Below, in pieces: positions 1 to 12,392 of a stretch of DNA of 64,000 nucleotides. The notes under the pieces were generated by a model that was not told where the DNA came from, made no database searches, and saw only the letters and a list, made by a program, of their open reading frames with translations. This DNA comes from Punica granatum. Lineage: Eukaryota; Streptophyta; Magnoliopsida; Myrtales; Lythraceae. Location of the stretch: positions 26,520,001 to 26,584,000 of the forward strand of contig NC_045131.1 of the NCBI RefSeq assembly GCF_007655135.1, read 5' to 3'. Position numbers and translations under genes: made by a program. The first letter of the stretch is position 1, and each line of letters begins with the position of its first letter.

Positions 1-1565
1 TGGCTGCCGCTTTACCGTGGGCCCCGCCATTAGTCTTCGTCTTCGTCGGATTCTATCCAAGAGCTTTATTTCGTCTTCTTTTCGTAAATTCCTTTTTTTT
101 TGTTAATTACTTATATATTATTGATTACGCAAATTTTAAAATTTTAAATTAATTTGGGCTAATTTTAAATGCCTGTTCTACTTCGAGCGTGGTCTCAAAA
201 TACTCATGAGCTTTGTTCGAGCAGCTCAATTTTCTGTGAACACAGTGATGGGCTCAAAGGAGGCTGAGGGGAAAAAAAAATATCATTCTTAGTAAAATTT
301 TGATGTTCATGTAACTTTACAATTTTTTTTTTCAATTTTTGGTGTAATTATTGATTTCATTCCCTAATCCAGAAAATTTGTCGACAATCGTCATATTCAC
401 CTCCTAAGGATCTTGTGCCCCTGATCCAAATGCTAGGTGCGTCCCTGCGTGAACATTAATAGTATCAAAGGAATGGATCAAAACCGGTTGTACATCATCA
501 GTGATATGCTTCACAGAAAGCATTATCATTTTTTTTATTTTTAATAAAGGAAGCTCACAAATCTAAGTATGGAATAAGAAAAATATTGAACATTAGAACT
601 TCTTAATTTTTTTTCGGTGGGTAGAACTTCTTAATTTTAAATGAAGGCAAGTGTTATGTCAAAATAAGTATTGACTCGTTGGCATCGGCGTATTGCGCGG
701 TAGATTTTTATCGATTTTCATACAAAAAAAATTAAATAATTAACATATATGATGTATAAGTGGATAAAGTATAGATATAAAGAAATTATTTGTTAAAAAT
801 CATATATTTATCAAATAGACATAATCAATATAACAAAATGTGAAAAAATTAAATATTACCAAACTAATATGTAATCAAGCTATATGATTATATGTGATAT
901 CATATATATAGAGAGTAAATGATTTTGTAATATGAACGATAGGATTGGCCTATGTGGCTAGAGAATTTATCCCATGGATTTGTAGAGAATTCATTGCAGG
1001 TCGCGATGATTAGTCGGGATGAATCAGAATAACCCTCGTTATGGAAGAATATATATCATAATATGCATTGGTGAAGAGAAAAATATGAGATTTAGAGTGT
1101 CAAAAAATTATCATGAATAAAAAAACTGATGCAAAATGTTGAATTTTTGCTTCGTATTTATAGAGCAGTTGGTACGTTGAACTTGAAAAATATTACTCAA
1201 ATCGAGGAGTTCTTTTAAACTATTGAGAACTCGTTTAATTTTTCAAAACAATGATTATACATACAAATAATATGAACGGATAATCAAAATATGTCTAATA
1301 TGGACACAAATAAAATATAGTAAAATCCATTGATATCGAATTGAAAGGTCATTAACCGTGAAGTTGAGGATTATTGAATGAATTGACTTGAATAAGTAAC
1401 GACATTTTACCAAGACTTAAAAGTTCTCAAATGAAACTCTCAAATTCAGCTGTTTGACTTTTATATATTATATATAGATGGTCAATATAAGTACCATAGA
1501 AGTAATAAATCCTCTTCATTTAAAACGTTGTCTCAGGATGCTTGATTAGGACTAAAAAGACTAAT
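1..1565. other. AT-rich non-coding stretch
   Basis: I see no gene here. The first ~40 bases are GC-richer than what follows and end in a CTTCGTC-rich tract. A similar GGGCCC...CTTCGTC passage recurs near 14,257-14,281, so this may be the edge of a dispersed repeat. The rest is AT-rich with short A/T runs and no long open frame. Confidence 0.6.
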
Positions 1566-1569
1566 ATAA

Positions 1570-1735
1570 ATTAATTCAAATGATTCTACACTTATTCTAC
1601 TTAAATAAGTTTTTGGATTCGAATCCTATAAATGGAGAAAATTGATGTTGGGAGAGCTTTATCCCGTTTAATGAGCCGAACTGGCTTGAATTGAATTAGT
1701 TAAGACCTACTGGACTTTCAAATATAATGAGATAT
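1570..1735 (+). repeat. SINE family 1, diverged copy
   Basis: This stretch aligns by eye with 1983-2181 and 50653-50835. It keeps a polymerase III B-box-like motif (GGATTCGAATCC, with CCTATAAATGG after it), then the shared block GAGAGCTTTATCCC, the GAGCCGA...GGCTTGA block and the 3' part ending in TTTCAAATAT. The tRNA-like head is decayed. Orientation is plus. The classification as a tRNA-derived SINE is inference from the A/B-box layout and the dispersed copies. Confidence 0.55.
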
Positions 1736-1982
1736 ACAGAAAAGATTATGACTGAAAGGGCTCACATTGACTTTTTCTTTGCTTGAACGATTAGGATGAG
1801 GTTGGAAATACATGTCTTACTTATTTATTAATGTCCTAAAATTAAAAGAGCGTAGGAGTGATTTGACGCAATTTAAGGTGGGAATGTCGGTCAAATTTTC
1901 ACCTTTCCCTCCTTTCCTCTCAAAGGGGGAGAAAATTCCCTTTCATTCCTTTTCCGTTCTTTCCATATCACATGAAAGGTAA

Positions 1983-2181
1983 TCAACGTGGATTGATTCA
2001 AGCAATTCAGCGTTTGTTTTTATTATGTAAGGTCTCAGGTTTAAGTCATTGTAAATATAAAAAAATTTACGTTGAAAAAACTTTATCCTTTGACAATATC
2101 GAACATCATGATCTATCCCACAATAAAACCTGTCAACTCGCTCAATCAGTCGAGGCCCAATTGGAAACTTCAAAACCCGAA
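1983..2181 (+). repeat. SINE family 1, second copy
   Basis: The copy begins AATCAACGTGGATTGATTCA, keeps an A-box-like segment (GATTCAAGCAATTCAG), a weaker B box (CTCAGGTTTAAGTC), the CTTTATCC block and the tail AATTGGAAACTTCAAA. The closest relative in the window is 50653-50835. It overlaps no gene, and short open frames crossing it are not credible. Confidence 0.5.
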
Positions 2182-2209
2182 GCCTAAGCAAACCATTACA
2201 CAAAATACA

Positions 2210-2645
2210 TCAAAACCCCTTAGTCTTCGCAGACAAAGAAGATTGCAGCTTAAAATCTAACTTCTTAATGGTTAGCACTCTATCACGAGCATGCTGCAAA
2301 ATGACTGGAACCGAGCTGGCCTTCTTCTGGAAAAAGTCTGTTATTCCTCTCTCGCCATATTTGATGAACATGACAACTCCAAAGCAAGCATAACATAACA
2401 GAATCAAGCCTTCAACCCTCAAGAAGACAAGCCCAAGCAACTTCCGAAAACCAATCTGTCACTCCCTTTCTTATTCCAGCCCTGCAGAGTAAACTCTTCC
2501 ATACAGCTTGAGTAATAGAGCAAGAGAACAAATGATCCCTAGTTTCTGTAACTTGCCCGCAAAATTTGCACTCAGGAGCATTCATAGCAATTCCCCAATC
2601 AAGTAACCTCTGCTTTGTACTATGCTTTGTATTCCTAACATTCAA
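2210..2645 (-). pseudogene. LINE-type reverse-transcriptase zinc-binding fragment
   Basis: The minus-strand translation shows a zf-RVT zinc-binding module typical of the C-terminal end of plant LINE (non-LTR) polyproteins: a KQRLLDWGI segment, then a Cys-x2-Cys pair (CKFCG), then RDHLFSC and VWKSLL. The open frame stops at 2412. The continuation, with the usual KYGER and FQKKASS blocks and a VLTIKKLDFK tail, lies in another frame down to 2210. So there is at least one frameshift near 2,412-2,440. No RT palm or endonuclease domain is visible upstream, so this is a 5'-truncated, dead LINE tail. Confidence 0.7.
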
Positions 2646-2649
2646 GCAT

Positions 2650-3600
2650 ATACATATTCCGTGTATGCTACCATTCCTTTTAAAAAATCATGTTGCGATT
2701 TTAGCTTTTAAGCATTTACTAAATTTACATATACCTAAGTATAACATTTTTATACAAAAAAAGTCCTTCCTCACGTGTAGTATAACTATATATTCGGTTT
2801 GGACTAAGATCCAAGTCTAGCCCACGGTATCCAATATTTATTGACAACTCGTACCGCACCATTTTCTTGCCTTTCCGCAGCTTTTAAAGTGTATAATAAG
2901 CTTTTCATCTCGTTGAAAGATCAAACATTTCTGACTATTTTAGATGCCTCTCAGCTGCCCATGTGTGTTCAATTGTCCTCTTGTTTTCTATGTTTCATCA
3001 TCCCCCTTTCATCTTTGCAAGTGCAAATAGAAACTTTTGCCCAAAAAAAATCTTTAGTGCATCAACAAGTAGTAAATAATAAAAATGACTGAGGACTAAA
3101 ATGGATAAGCAAAAAGAAGAAGAAGATGACATTATACCCTATTAAAAACGAAATCAAAATATCTTTATTTCGGACCAAGTGTGACACTACAGCACTAAAA
3201 TAGTTACCAAGTTGTCAGAGTCAAATCCGCGTTCAACTTCTGCAGGACAGAGATCGCAGGAGTGAAGTTTGAGTTAGCAAGCGATATATACGTAGATGTG
3301 GCGATTGGAATCCCGACTCCCAGCACATAACCGGGATTTCTATCATGACATGATTTATGTGGTCTGACCAAACCGATAATGTCAAAGCAACTGCAGATCG
3401 ATCTGGAATACATTATTTGTAAACAAGACTTAACAAACCAGATAAAAATGCAGTAATATACATGTCGCATTTCTACGTTATGTAACTCTAACATCTATGA
3501 TGAAAATTTACTGAGATACAAATGCAAACATCATCTTGGTTACGGAAAGAGAGATGATTTACATCTTTTCAGATTCCCCTAAATGAATGTAAAAGTAAGA
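2650..3600. other. Intergenic / 3' flank of the RLP4-like gene
   Basis: No credible coding region. The right part (about 3,200-3,807) lies just downstream of the stop of the minus-strand RLP4-like gene and probably holds its 3'UTR. No exact polyadenylation site was assigned. Confidence 0.45.
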
Positions 3601-3807
3601 AGATACAAGCATTTCACCCCTCTTTGGCCGTTCAATACATGGGAAACAAAAATCTTTCACAGAAACAGGAGCTTGTGAGGCATACCCTTCCGATTGAACA
3701 GTGCTCGCAAGGCCAAAGGTTCACTAGACATGAGAGCCAGGGCGTTGAGTTGGTATCCGCCTTTGACATGATTTATGTAACTTAGGAGGCAATGAACGCA
3801 TGGTATG

Positions 3808-6800
3808 CTATGATAACAAGCTAGGCCCATTCTCGGAAGCTGTTCGAGCGAAGCCATGGTTATTGTGTATTGTCATCTGAATATCGCGTGAGAACTGAGT
3901 TCTTGCCTTGGCATAAGGTGCTTCTCGAGCTGGGCAAAAGAAAACACAAAGGACGGGAAGAAAGCAGGTCATGAATCATCAATAAGCAATATTAAGGTTA
4001 ATCATCTAATCAGTAGATTATGAAACAGGGCCTCCAATTAATCCTTTCCTCAATTTTATGGTTAAAAAACTGATCCACATTCTCCGGTTACAGGATGCAA
4101 CAAAATTTCTTATGAAATTATGAGTTTGAGAAAGCTCTTCCATTTTCCGTTTTCAATTTTCTGTTCACTAGCAAGTCCATTTTTCGTGTCATGGCCATGA
4201 AGCAGTTTACATAATTATATAGCGGGAAAGCCTAACCTAGACCCGGTTCATGAAGATTTTCATATTTCAAGTTGGTAATGCCAATTGGATATTACACGAC
4301 TTATGCAACTTTGTCTAGAACGTAAAGCAATTAATCTTCGTTCTAATTTTCTTACGGTATTACTTCAGGTTAACAAGTAGTGTGATCTCATAATCATGAA
4401 CTTACCAGCAATCTGCTGCGCTCGCAGAATATTCTGCCGCCTTTTCCACCAACACACAGAGAACATCACAAGCAATAGAAACGCAATACACACCCCTAAA
4501 CCGATGCCGACCTTAGCACCAACTGACAGGTGACGCCCACAAGTCGGAAGTCCAGGTATACCACAAAGGCCAGAATTATCGGTGAAGCTGTATGAGCAAA
4601 CAAGGACAGAATGATTTTAGTGCTATATGAACTTCGAACTGTTTGAGAAGTTCCATGTAGAAATGAGGCATACTTGAAGCTAGCTCCATGCAGAAGCCTT
4701 CCTCCCAGTGCTGCCGGGACACGCCCAGATAAAGCATTTCCATTGAGATTTCTGCATCATAGCTATGACAAATCAAATTCTTCCATCTTATTCTATTTTA
4801 CTCTTTTATTGGGAAGTGAAGATTTCATCTTACAGTCTTTTTAACGATGTCAACTGGCCCATACTCTCTGGAATTGATCCATTGAAGAAATTGTAGGAGA
4901 GGTCCCTGTCATGCAACCAGATCAATTACCCACAGTTTTTATATCTTGACAATCTCCATAGATCAAATGGCGTAGGGAAGATTCCATTATTTCTTAAATC
5001 CACCGTAAAGAATGATATGTCTTTGCTAGTATAGAATAAATGTATTGCAATAGCAAAGAAACTGACAGAAACCCTTTGAATGCCAGCTGGCATCACTAGT
5101 AAAAGAGGATTTGCAATTTTAGAAAGCAAAGATAGATAACATTTTGGCTTCACTTACAATATCTGCATGGTAGTGACGCTACCGAGAGAAGAAGGAATCG
5201 ATCCCTGAATGCTGTTTCCGCTCAGGTTTCTGCAAGTACCAGGTGAAAACGTAAAGACTAGATTAATGGTTCTCAGATAATACTTTTGGAAAAGGAAAGA
5301 GCACAATGTCTCAAAAATTTAATCAAATCAAGGATTGGCAAATGGGGTTAAGTGCAATGGCACTATACCCCATCCCAGGATCATGTGTTTATGAGCTCAA
5401 TTCTCATCCTTGGGGCCTTCCTATGCCCCTTCTGTACCCACCCAATCACTTTTAACCTCACAGGTCTCCTTTGTAACCAAAACAAAGAAATCATATGAAG
5501 GAATTTGGGAGAGCTTAACAATTTCATTATGCAATGCCGTGTTATATCTGGACTATTGAAGAGTACATTGCATGTTTATTACCTGAGTAACCATCATTAG
5601 ATAGCAAATAAAAGTCAGTAAGTAGTTCACAGTAAACTAGAGAGAAGCATATGATGCTCTTACATGCTCTGAAGATGTTGCAGTTTAGATATATCTTCGG
5701 GCAAGAAACCTCTCAAACCCTGGTTGGCAAGTCCACTGGCCATGTCAAGGCAATGTTAGAGACATAATTAAATATTTGACAAAGAAAATTTCGCCCAACA
5801 TGCAGTTTTTCAGTAGCTGTTCGAAGGCATAACAGTCAGGAAATGATATCACTGCGAAAAGGAACTATCTAAAGATGACAATGAGTAGAAGGCTATTTAT
5901 CTCAACTATGAAACCCAAAACTATTTGCATTGGAAAAACCAAAGTTCTGAATGTCAGCTGAAAATATTATTCCAGCCTTCATTATCTTTAACTTTAAAGA
6001 AATTATTTATTTGGATGTTTGACCTTCTTTAACTTATATAACGAGCAGTTTAGATCGTTCTGAAATCGAAATACAAGTTGTCAGGTCATGCTTCATCGAA
6101 AAATAAAGCATTTAAGCAGAATGCAGGGAAAGTAATATTAGCAATAGCAACGGGGCAAATATAAATTAACAGATATATTAACATGTGATATACGTGAGCA
6201 ATAATACTTTCAGGGCATTAATATAAGCAAACAAACCAAAGGCAAAGGTGGAGAGGCATTACAGTCCATCAATGACCCAAGCATTGCTGGTGGCATTATA
6301 CTGGCAATCAATCCCACTCCATGGATGTTGTTGGGGAACACATGGGTCACCATTCCAACCAAATCTAAGGGGAAGTGCCAATGATTTCTTCAGGGATTGC
6401 AGCGCCCGAACTAAAAGAAAGGGGAAAAAAACACAGGCAACAGATTTCTCAATTTTCATGCCAAAAAGACAGATCCAGCTAAGAGCAAGCGAGCACTTTA
6501 TACCCTAAATGGGGTTAACTAATGATGGGGAAGACAATCATCTGGAATTTTGGAGTGTGGGGAGGCAGGTATTATCACTTCGCAATAAGTAGGGAGTAAA
6601 CTGTGATGAGTATCATGCTCAAGCAGGGCCCGACTTAAAGTACCTTTTCTTTTCTTTTTTTTACAAGTAATGACTTAAAGTACTTGACATCGGATGACAG
6701 TTGCTTTTAGTTAAACAAAGATGATATCTTAGTGAACAACCTTAACATAATAAAGAAAGTAGAAACATACCCTCGTCTCTTGAGGTTCCTGACTCAACTC

Positions 6801-9386
6801 CAATAATTTCAAAGACCTCAATGGCATTAATGATAGCAATATTGCCTTCTTTTGGTTGCAAGGTTATTGTCAAAGTCCTCCCACTAACAGCAATGGTCGT
6901 GTTTAGAACCAGAGCAGCATAACGATCTCCACTTAATTTGACAATGTCCACACTTTGGAAAACTGTGTCACCATTTATCAGAATGTCAAATACCCTTTGT
7001 CCTGCCTCTCTGACCGAAGAATCTATCTCTGCAAAGTGCAACCATACTGAGTAGTTTTTGTTGGGATCCACATCCATTATATACTCTAGATCAGGCTGCT
7101 TATCAGTGCCGACGATTGCTGATTGATAAAGACCTTGGGGATAATAGTTTGGTGAAAGTGAAGTATGTTTAATGCTTTCTTCAGTAGATCTCTCTTGGTC
7201 CGACTCCAAACTAAATGTGGAAATCGCATTCCAAAATCTGTCACCCCCCCAGTGGTCCCCATTATAATCCTGATCAAACTTATGCTTCCCTGTCCCACAG
7301 GTCAATCGTGTGACTGTTCTAAGGATTATCCCTTGGCCACGTTGTGCTCCAAAATCATATAAATTCTCATCAACCTGAAGAATTTCAATCGAAATGATTG
7401 CTGGATCTCCATGACCAGTGCTATGGAAGCAAATAGAAGCAGTGCCATCTGTAAGAAATAACACAGCTTCAGCGAATGCTTGCTCATCATGGCTGGTCCA
7501 ACCCGATTTTAGTGAACTGATCTGAGTGCCCTCAACAGAAATGTCAAAGAGTGGTACGTTATCAATAGTGGGTTTTGCAACCAATCCAAAAAAAATCCTC
7601 ACCGAGTAGCGTCCCTTCGGAACTCTATTGATATTGTAACAATTGTTAGGCCCTTCAGACAGGGGAAAGTAACGAAGAGTTTTAAGAGGAGGTGTTATGA
7701 AACTCGGTGTCGTTGCATTGAAGGGTATCCCTCCAGTGTATGCAAAATCCTTGTTCCAAAGAGTGTCGGTCGGTTGCGTATGGACATTCTGGCGTGCTCC
7801 ACAACTAATGCGCATGGCAAAGGGTGCTGTTAACAATAGAGAATATACAGTTTCCCGAATTAGATACATAAGTAGCTGAAGAAAGTGACTACTGCAAAGT
7901 GGTCATTCATGTTCTCTAATTTAACAGCCCCAAAACAATATATGTGCCCTTTAAATATGTAAACACTGCAGAAAAATCACTCTTAAATTCTAGGTTAATG
8001 TGGTACAGCAGGACCAAAAATGATGAATAGTGCATCAGACTGAATATTCTGATATGCATCATGAGATGCCATTCAGCCCTTACCCTGTTAATTCCTTTCT
8101 TCTTAAAACAGCAGAGTATACAAATGCTTCCATAACTAAATCAGTTGTTAACAGTAGGAATGTACAATTAAAACAATGTTGATATTTATTTGACATTGAT
8201 TATTTCACACTTACAAAAATTGCTGTTATGGCTTTGTGATTCCACACGCAATGAAAATCCATTTCTCCAAATAAACGTTTGGGATAACTTAAATGGAGAT
8301 TGCCGAACTGGTAGAGCTTCAAACTCAATCTACACTTTGTAAAAGTACTGGACAGAAACAAAGCCACTAGGCCAACTGTTGACATCTGTATGCTATTACA
8401 CATGTTTAGAGACACGTGTTTTCTTCCTTGTTCCCCCCCCCCCCCAATTTGTCTCCTGAATTTGGGTAATCAGGTCTCAATCACTCTGGGGGGATAGAAT
8501 TTCAAAGCTGCAAAGGACCAGTTCTATACTCTTGGAACTCTATCCTTGTACCTGACATAGGAGAGTTCTCTAACATTGTCATTGTGCCTATAAAGGAAAC
8601 TTATCCAAGGAAAAAAAAAAGAATATAAAGGAAACAGTCCTGAAAGGTCCATTTGATTTTACTCTGATATCAACAAGGTGTTCCTCCTAAGAAGGAATGA
8701 TCTTTATGCACTTCATTCACCCTTATTCCAGTTAGAAAGCTTTGTGCACAGCACAGTATTTCTGCCAAGAACTGACAAGGCCTGGTTGATTGATTCCAAT
8801 CTCCCTAAAGTTTGTTTATAGCGGAATGATGGGCAATCTCTTCTTCATCAAGTATCAAAATTTAAACTATCATATGAAACAAAGATTCAACTCCAAGCTC
8901 ATTTCGTCATCAATTGACCCTGAAAGCAGCATAATGAATGGAAATCGATCTTAATGGTCAAGCAATCTTCTCAATGTTCACCTACGAGATGTCAAACCAT
9001 TTCTCCAACAACCAATGCAACTTTACTAAATTCAACTTTCCACTTAAAAGTCAAACTAGTCAATCAATCCTCACCACCGAAGCTAAACGTATACCATCAA
9101 TTGAATTGAACGCCAGAAAAAGCAGAGCGAATGGATAAAGCAGATAAGCCGCAATCTCAGCACAGAGGCAGCATCAGCAGATGAAGCAAGCAAATGAGCA
9201 CTGGCCATTTTCGCAGAATCGCCTCACAAAGCGATAAAACTCAATTCCACGGCACGAATGGAAGCAGACTATGGTCAGCAGATCGGAATCTGAGAGAGTG
9301 GACTTACGGGGACGAGCTGAGGAAGCGGAGAGGTGGAAAAGGAGGCTGAGGAGGAGCCATGACCAGAGCTGATACCTCCTGAGCAT
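3808..9386 (-). CDS. RLP4: RLP4-type receptor-like protein: malectin-like + LRR + membrane segment, no kinase
   Basis: Nine coding exons can be placed with GT..AG sites (minus strand): 9308-9386, 6771-7826, 6263-6410, 5664-5735, 5158-5229, 4834-4905, 4674-4751, 4406-4587, 3808-3929. They sum to 1,881 nt, or 626 residues, with phases that join without error. Order: signal peptide (about residues 1-24, WSWLLLSLLFHLSAS), malectin-like carbohydrate-binding domain (about 30-375), a WNGDPC..PWSGIDC linker typical of malectin-LRR proteins, then LRRs. Exons 4-6 are 72 nt each, one repeat per exon. A LCGIPGLPTCG cap follows, then one membrane segment (about 549-571), a basic WWKRRQ stop-transfer and a ~50-residue cytoplasmic tail ending ENGPSLLS. 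There is no kinase domain, as in Arabidopsis RLP4 (AT1G28340), whose length I recall as similar. Likely a plasma-membrane receptor-like protein; the ligand cannot be told from sequence. Confidence 0.93.
7827..9307 (-). other. Intron 1 of the RLP4-like gene
   Basis: This 1.48-kb intron separates the signal-peptide exon from the malectin-like exon. The donor is C|GTAAGT (GT at 9306-9307) and the acceptor is AACAG at 7827. It contains a run of 13 C at 8433-8445 on the plus strand and no credible coding frame. Confidence 0.85.
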
Positions 9387-9560
9387 CGTCGCTGCGGAGT
9401 GCGTGCAGCTTCCGAGAATGCTTCACACACACATTCTCCGTATCTCGAAGGTCGCCATTTTCAGACTTTCCACACAGAGAGAGACAGAGGGAGAGACAGA
9501 GATGAGAGCAGCGAGGTGAGAGTGTCTACTTGGACGTGTATGCAAATAAACACTTTAAAG

Positions 9561-9573
9561 ATATTTTTATATA
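9561..9573 (-). promoter_or_regulatory. Candidate TATA box of the RLP4-like gene
   Basis: The minus strand reads TATATAAAAATAT, about 175 bases before the ATG at 9386. Between them lies a pyrimidine-rich tract (GA-rich on the plus strand, about 9,475-9,510), common in plant 5'UTRs. The transcription start is inferred, not seen. Confidence 0.4.
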
Positions 9574-9779
9574 ATTTTAAAATAATTGATATGATGCCAT
9601 TTTTTTATTTACTAATTAATTGAATTTTTTATTTCATATACTAGGATCCTATTTAGTGATCTTATTTCGTCACGTCACTAAAGAGATATTAATTAAATTG
9701 CAAAAGAAAAGAAGAAAAATAAGTATTAATAACTCGAGTAATCATCATAATTTTGTGAATTCTTTCCTAACACATTATT

Positions 9780-9980
9780 AATTTTAAATTTTTCTTTAAT
9801 TTTTTAATCATTCAATTTAATTTTTAATGATAAATTTTCTCAACTATTTATTTTTTTTTCACAATTCAACAATACAATCATTACTTTTTTTTATACTTTT
9901 TCTCATAATTCAACATTACGATCATTACAAACCAATTAAAATCAAAACTCAACTCATCTCAACTCTAAAACCAAACACAC
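9780..9980 (-). mobile_element. MITE family A, copy 1
   Basis: Read on the minus strand this begins GTGTGTTTGGTTTTAGAGTT and then follows the same sequence as 52,941-53,270 and 56,221-56,496 (ATTGTATTATTGAATTGT-type blocks, ATGAATAGTT-type blocks). The outer end at 9,980 is clear; the inner end is eroded. It lies about 600 bases upstream of the RLP4-like start codon, beyond the candidate TATA box. Confidence 0.6.
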
Positions 9981-9984
9981 TATA

Positions 9985-10760
9985 TTAATTTTGGTTGGCT
10001 CGGGAACGGATGGGTGTTAATGTGCATGTGGGGTCTGCGAATGCCTTCGTAGTCTTTCCTAATCCAACCCCTCAATTAATTACGTCCCACCGTTGACGTT
10101 TTACTTCTAATCACACTCTTCCAATAAAATCCAAAATCATCCCAAAATTAGAAATCCCAAATCCAAGAACTTAATTCCAAACATTATTATGGGATTGTAG
10201 TTTAGCTAGCGGAAGATATTGACACAATTGATCTAGGAAATTTTCAGTGATTTTCAATAAGATTATAAGAGTCAATCTCTTTAATAATTGTCATGTTGTT
10301 TCTAATTATATTAATTTCGATTGATTCTTTCTGCATTACCATTTCGAGGCGGGAATGCTTAACATTATCTTGAACTAATCGCGATATTACCGTGTGATGG
10401 GACGGTTAAAACTTTCTTTTTTCTTAATATTTGGTGAAAGCCGGTTGAAAACTTTTCCACACCAAATTGAGATTAGATGGACTATTGGTATTGGGGTCCC
10501 TTTTGACTTGGACACGTTTGACCAAAAGAAAGGGGGCAAGAAAGAATTGGTGCGCAATCATCGGAAGGGGCGTCTATTGCGGTTCAAGCGACCGCCCCGG
10601 CCCGGAGTTTCGGGTCAAATGGGTCCGCCTCAGACAAGCCTCATCCTTATCGACAGGGAGAATTTCTTTAGGGGATTCCATGCTTCAATAGGCTTAATTT
10701 AAAGGTTCTTCTTGGGCCAGATTAGGCCCAAATTGAAATTATTAGTCGCCTTGCTTGAGC
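9985..10760. other. Intergenic, nothing recognised
   Basis: There are two GC-richer patches (about 10,000-10,100 and 10,480-10,720). A 102-codon open frame at 10,394-10,702 shows no recognisable domain, and I do not call it a gene. Confidence 0.5.
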
Positions 10761-10764
10761 TACA

Positions 10765-10895
10765 TCCCACTGTCGTCCGATGGTAATCAACAGGTTCAAG
10801 GTGTGATTCTTGTTATGAAACTTTTTATGTCATTTTATTACTTATTAGAAGTTCTATTACATTGTATTAAACTCACGTGTCTCCCTTATAACTTA
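10765..10895 (+). repeat. SINE family 2, copy 1
   Basis: This shares an ordered set of blocks with 51,650-51,785: a TGGTAATCAACAGGTT / TGGTAACCAACATGTT segment, a B-box-like GGTTCAAGGTGTGATTC (GGTTCGATAC in the other copy), then ATTACTTATTA, TCTATTACATTGTATTA and CTCCCTTATAAC. This is the layout of a tRNA-derived SINE. Its 3' end abuts a Helitron 3' terminus. Confidence 0.5.
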
Positions 10896-10898
10896 AAA

Positions 10899-10928
10899 CT
10901 AGTCCTCAATCCCGCGCTTTTGCGTGGG
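10899..10928 (-). mobile_element. Helitron-like 3' terminus (minus strand)
   Basis: Read on the minus strand: a hairpin CCCACGCAAAAGCGCGGG, eight bases, then CTAG followed by T. This is the arrangement known for Helitron 3' ends (short hairpin, about 10 nt, CTRR, insertion before T). The element body should extend to higher coordinates; its 5' TC end was not located. Confidence 0.5.
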
Positions 10929-11711
10929 TGCTTGCGGTAATTCGAATTTTTAACTGGAAAAGAGTTAGAAATGAGACTCGTAGATTTGTGTGTCAAGAAA
11001 TTTAACAATATCTGCCTTTTTATTTTCAACGAAAAGTCAATATTTTAAATTTAATTGTAAAGAAAGCAATGCAACGTTTAGGATAATAATAATAAATAAT
11101 TAACACATGACGATATACAAATGAATATAATTAGAACAATGACGCTAATATTATATATCCTCTCGAATGTACGTAAATATTGTGAATGGGAGTCAAAACG
11201 ATAAGAAATCATGATAATGGGACGTATAACAGTTTTCTTATTTCATATACATTTCATCGAGGCGCTTAAACCCACAAAACGATCCTTACGATCATCGCAT
11301 CATGGTATATATTGCTTCCAATTTCTGTGATTTGTTCTTCCACCTCCCCCATTGTTTGGTCCGCAATAAGCTGAAGTTCCCCCTGACTAATAATGGTTAC
11401 ACCAGAGACATTTGCTATGGCTTCTCAAAAACCATCCTGAAAGGGACAATCATTAGTCATATTACTACGGAGCCAAAAAGGAAACAAATATCGAAATATG
11501 CATAGAAAAGTAAATCTTCAACTGATGCCCTGAGATAGAGGCGCAACAATCATCAGCTCTGACTGACTCATTTGGCTTAATCGGATGATGTGTAGACGAT
11601 CAAGGATAGAATGCAACAATTCAATGTGGACTTCCACGGCCATAACAACAGTAAATCATCCATAACCACATCACAATTACAGTATTGTGTGATTTGAGCA
11701 TGGTCCTAGGT

Positions 11712-12384
11712 AGGGGTGGCAATTCGTGTCGTGTCGTGTTTATACGTGTCGTGTCTAAACATGTTCGTGTCATCAAAGTCATAACCCGTACACGACACGA
11801 TTATTAAACGGGTTAGGTTTTGGAAACCCATACACGACACGTTTATATCCGTGTCAACCCGTTTAGACACGTTTAAACCCGTTTATCGAAACGTGTCATA
11901 ATAGGTACACGTATATACGACTCGATTATAAACGTTATCAGGACACGTTAACACAACTTGTTTATCCGATCAACTCAGTTACCCGGATACATTAACAAGA
12001 CATGTTTATCCGATTAACTCGTTTATCCGAACACGTTAACATGGCATGTTTACACGTTAACACGACATGTGTTGGATTGGATGAAAGAAAGGAAAATAAA
12101 TTAGGTTAGGGACTTAGGAAGTTATGATTACATGAGGATATTTTGGTAAATCCAAATACATAAACGAACGGGTTACATGATTATAGTAACACGATTAAAC
12201 ATGTTTAAATAAACAAGTTTAATCGTGTATAATCGGGTTACACAGGTTCAACCCGATAAGACACGCTTATTAATCGTGTTTAAACGGGTTGGACCCGTTT
12301 AGACCGATTATCAAAAATGTCCAACCCAAACCCGTTTAACTTCGTGTCGTGTTATCGTGTCGTGTGAAATATTGCCAGCCCTAT
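11712..12384. mobile_element. hAT-type MITE with 8-bp target duplication
   Basis: The ends are inverted: AGGGGTGGCAAT at the left and, in reverse complement, AGGGCTGGCAAT at the right. A perfect 8-bp direct repeat TCCTAGGT flanks the element at 11,704-11,711 and 12,385-12,392, the TSD length of hAT elements. The interior is packed with CGTGTCGTGT / ACACGAC and ACCCGTTT / AAACGGGT motifs in both orientations, so much of it can fold on itself. It has no coding capacity, so it is non-autonomous. Confidence 0.85.
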
Positions 12385-12392
12385 TCCTAGGT

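Noticed and set aside
3204..3494. 96-codon minus-strand frame downstream of RLP4
   Set aside because: It lies in the likely 3' flank/UTR with no domain, and RLP4 already has a complete C-terminus and stop at 3,808.
10394..10702. 102-codon plus-strand frame
   Set aside because: No recognisable motif, no splice or promoter context, and an overlapping frame of similar length. Probably chance in a GC-richer patch.
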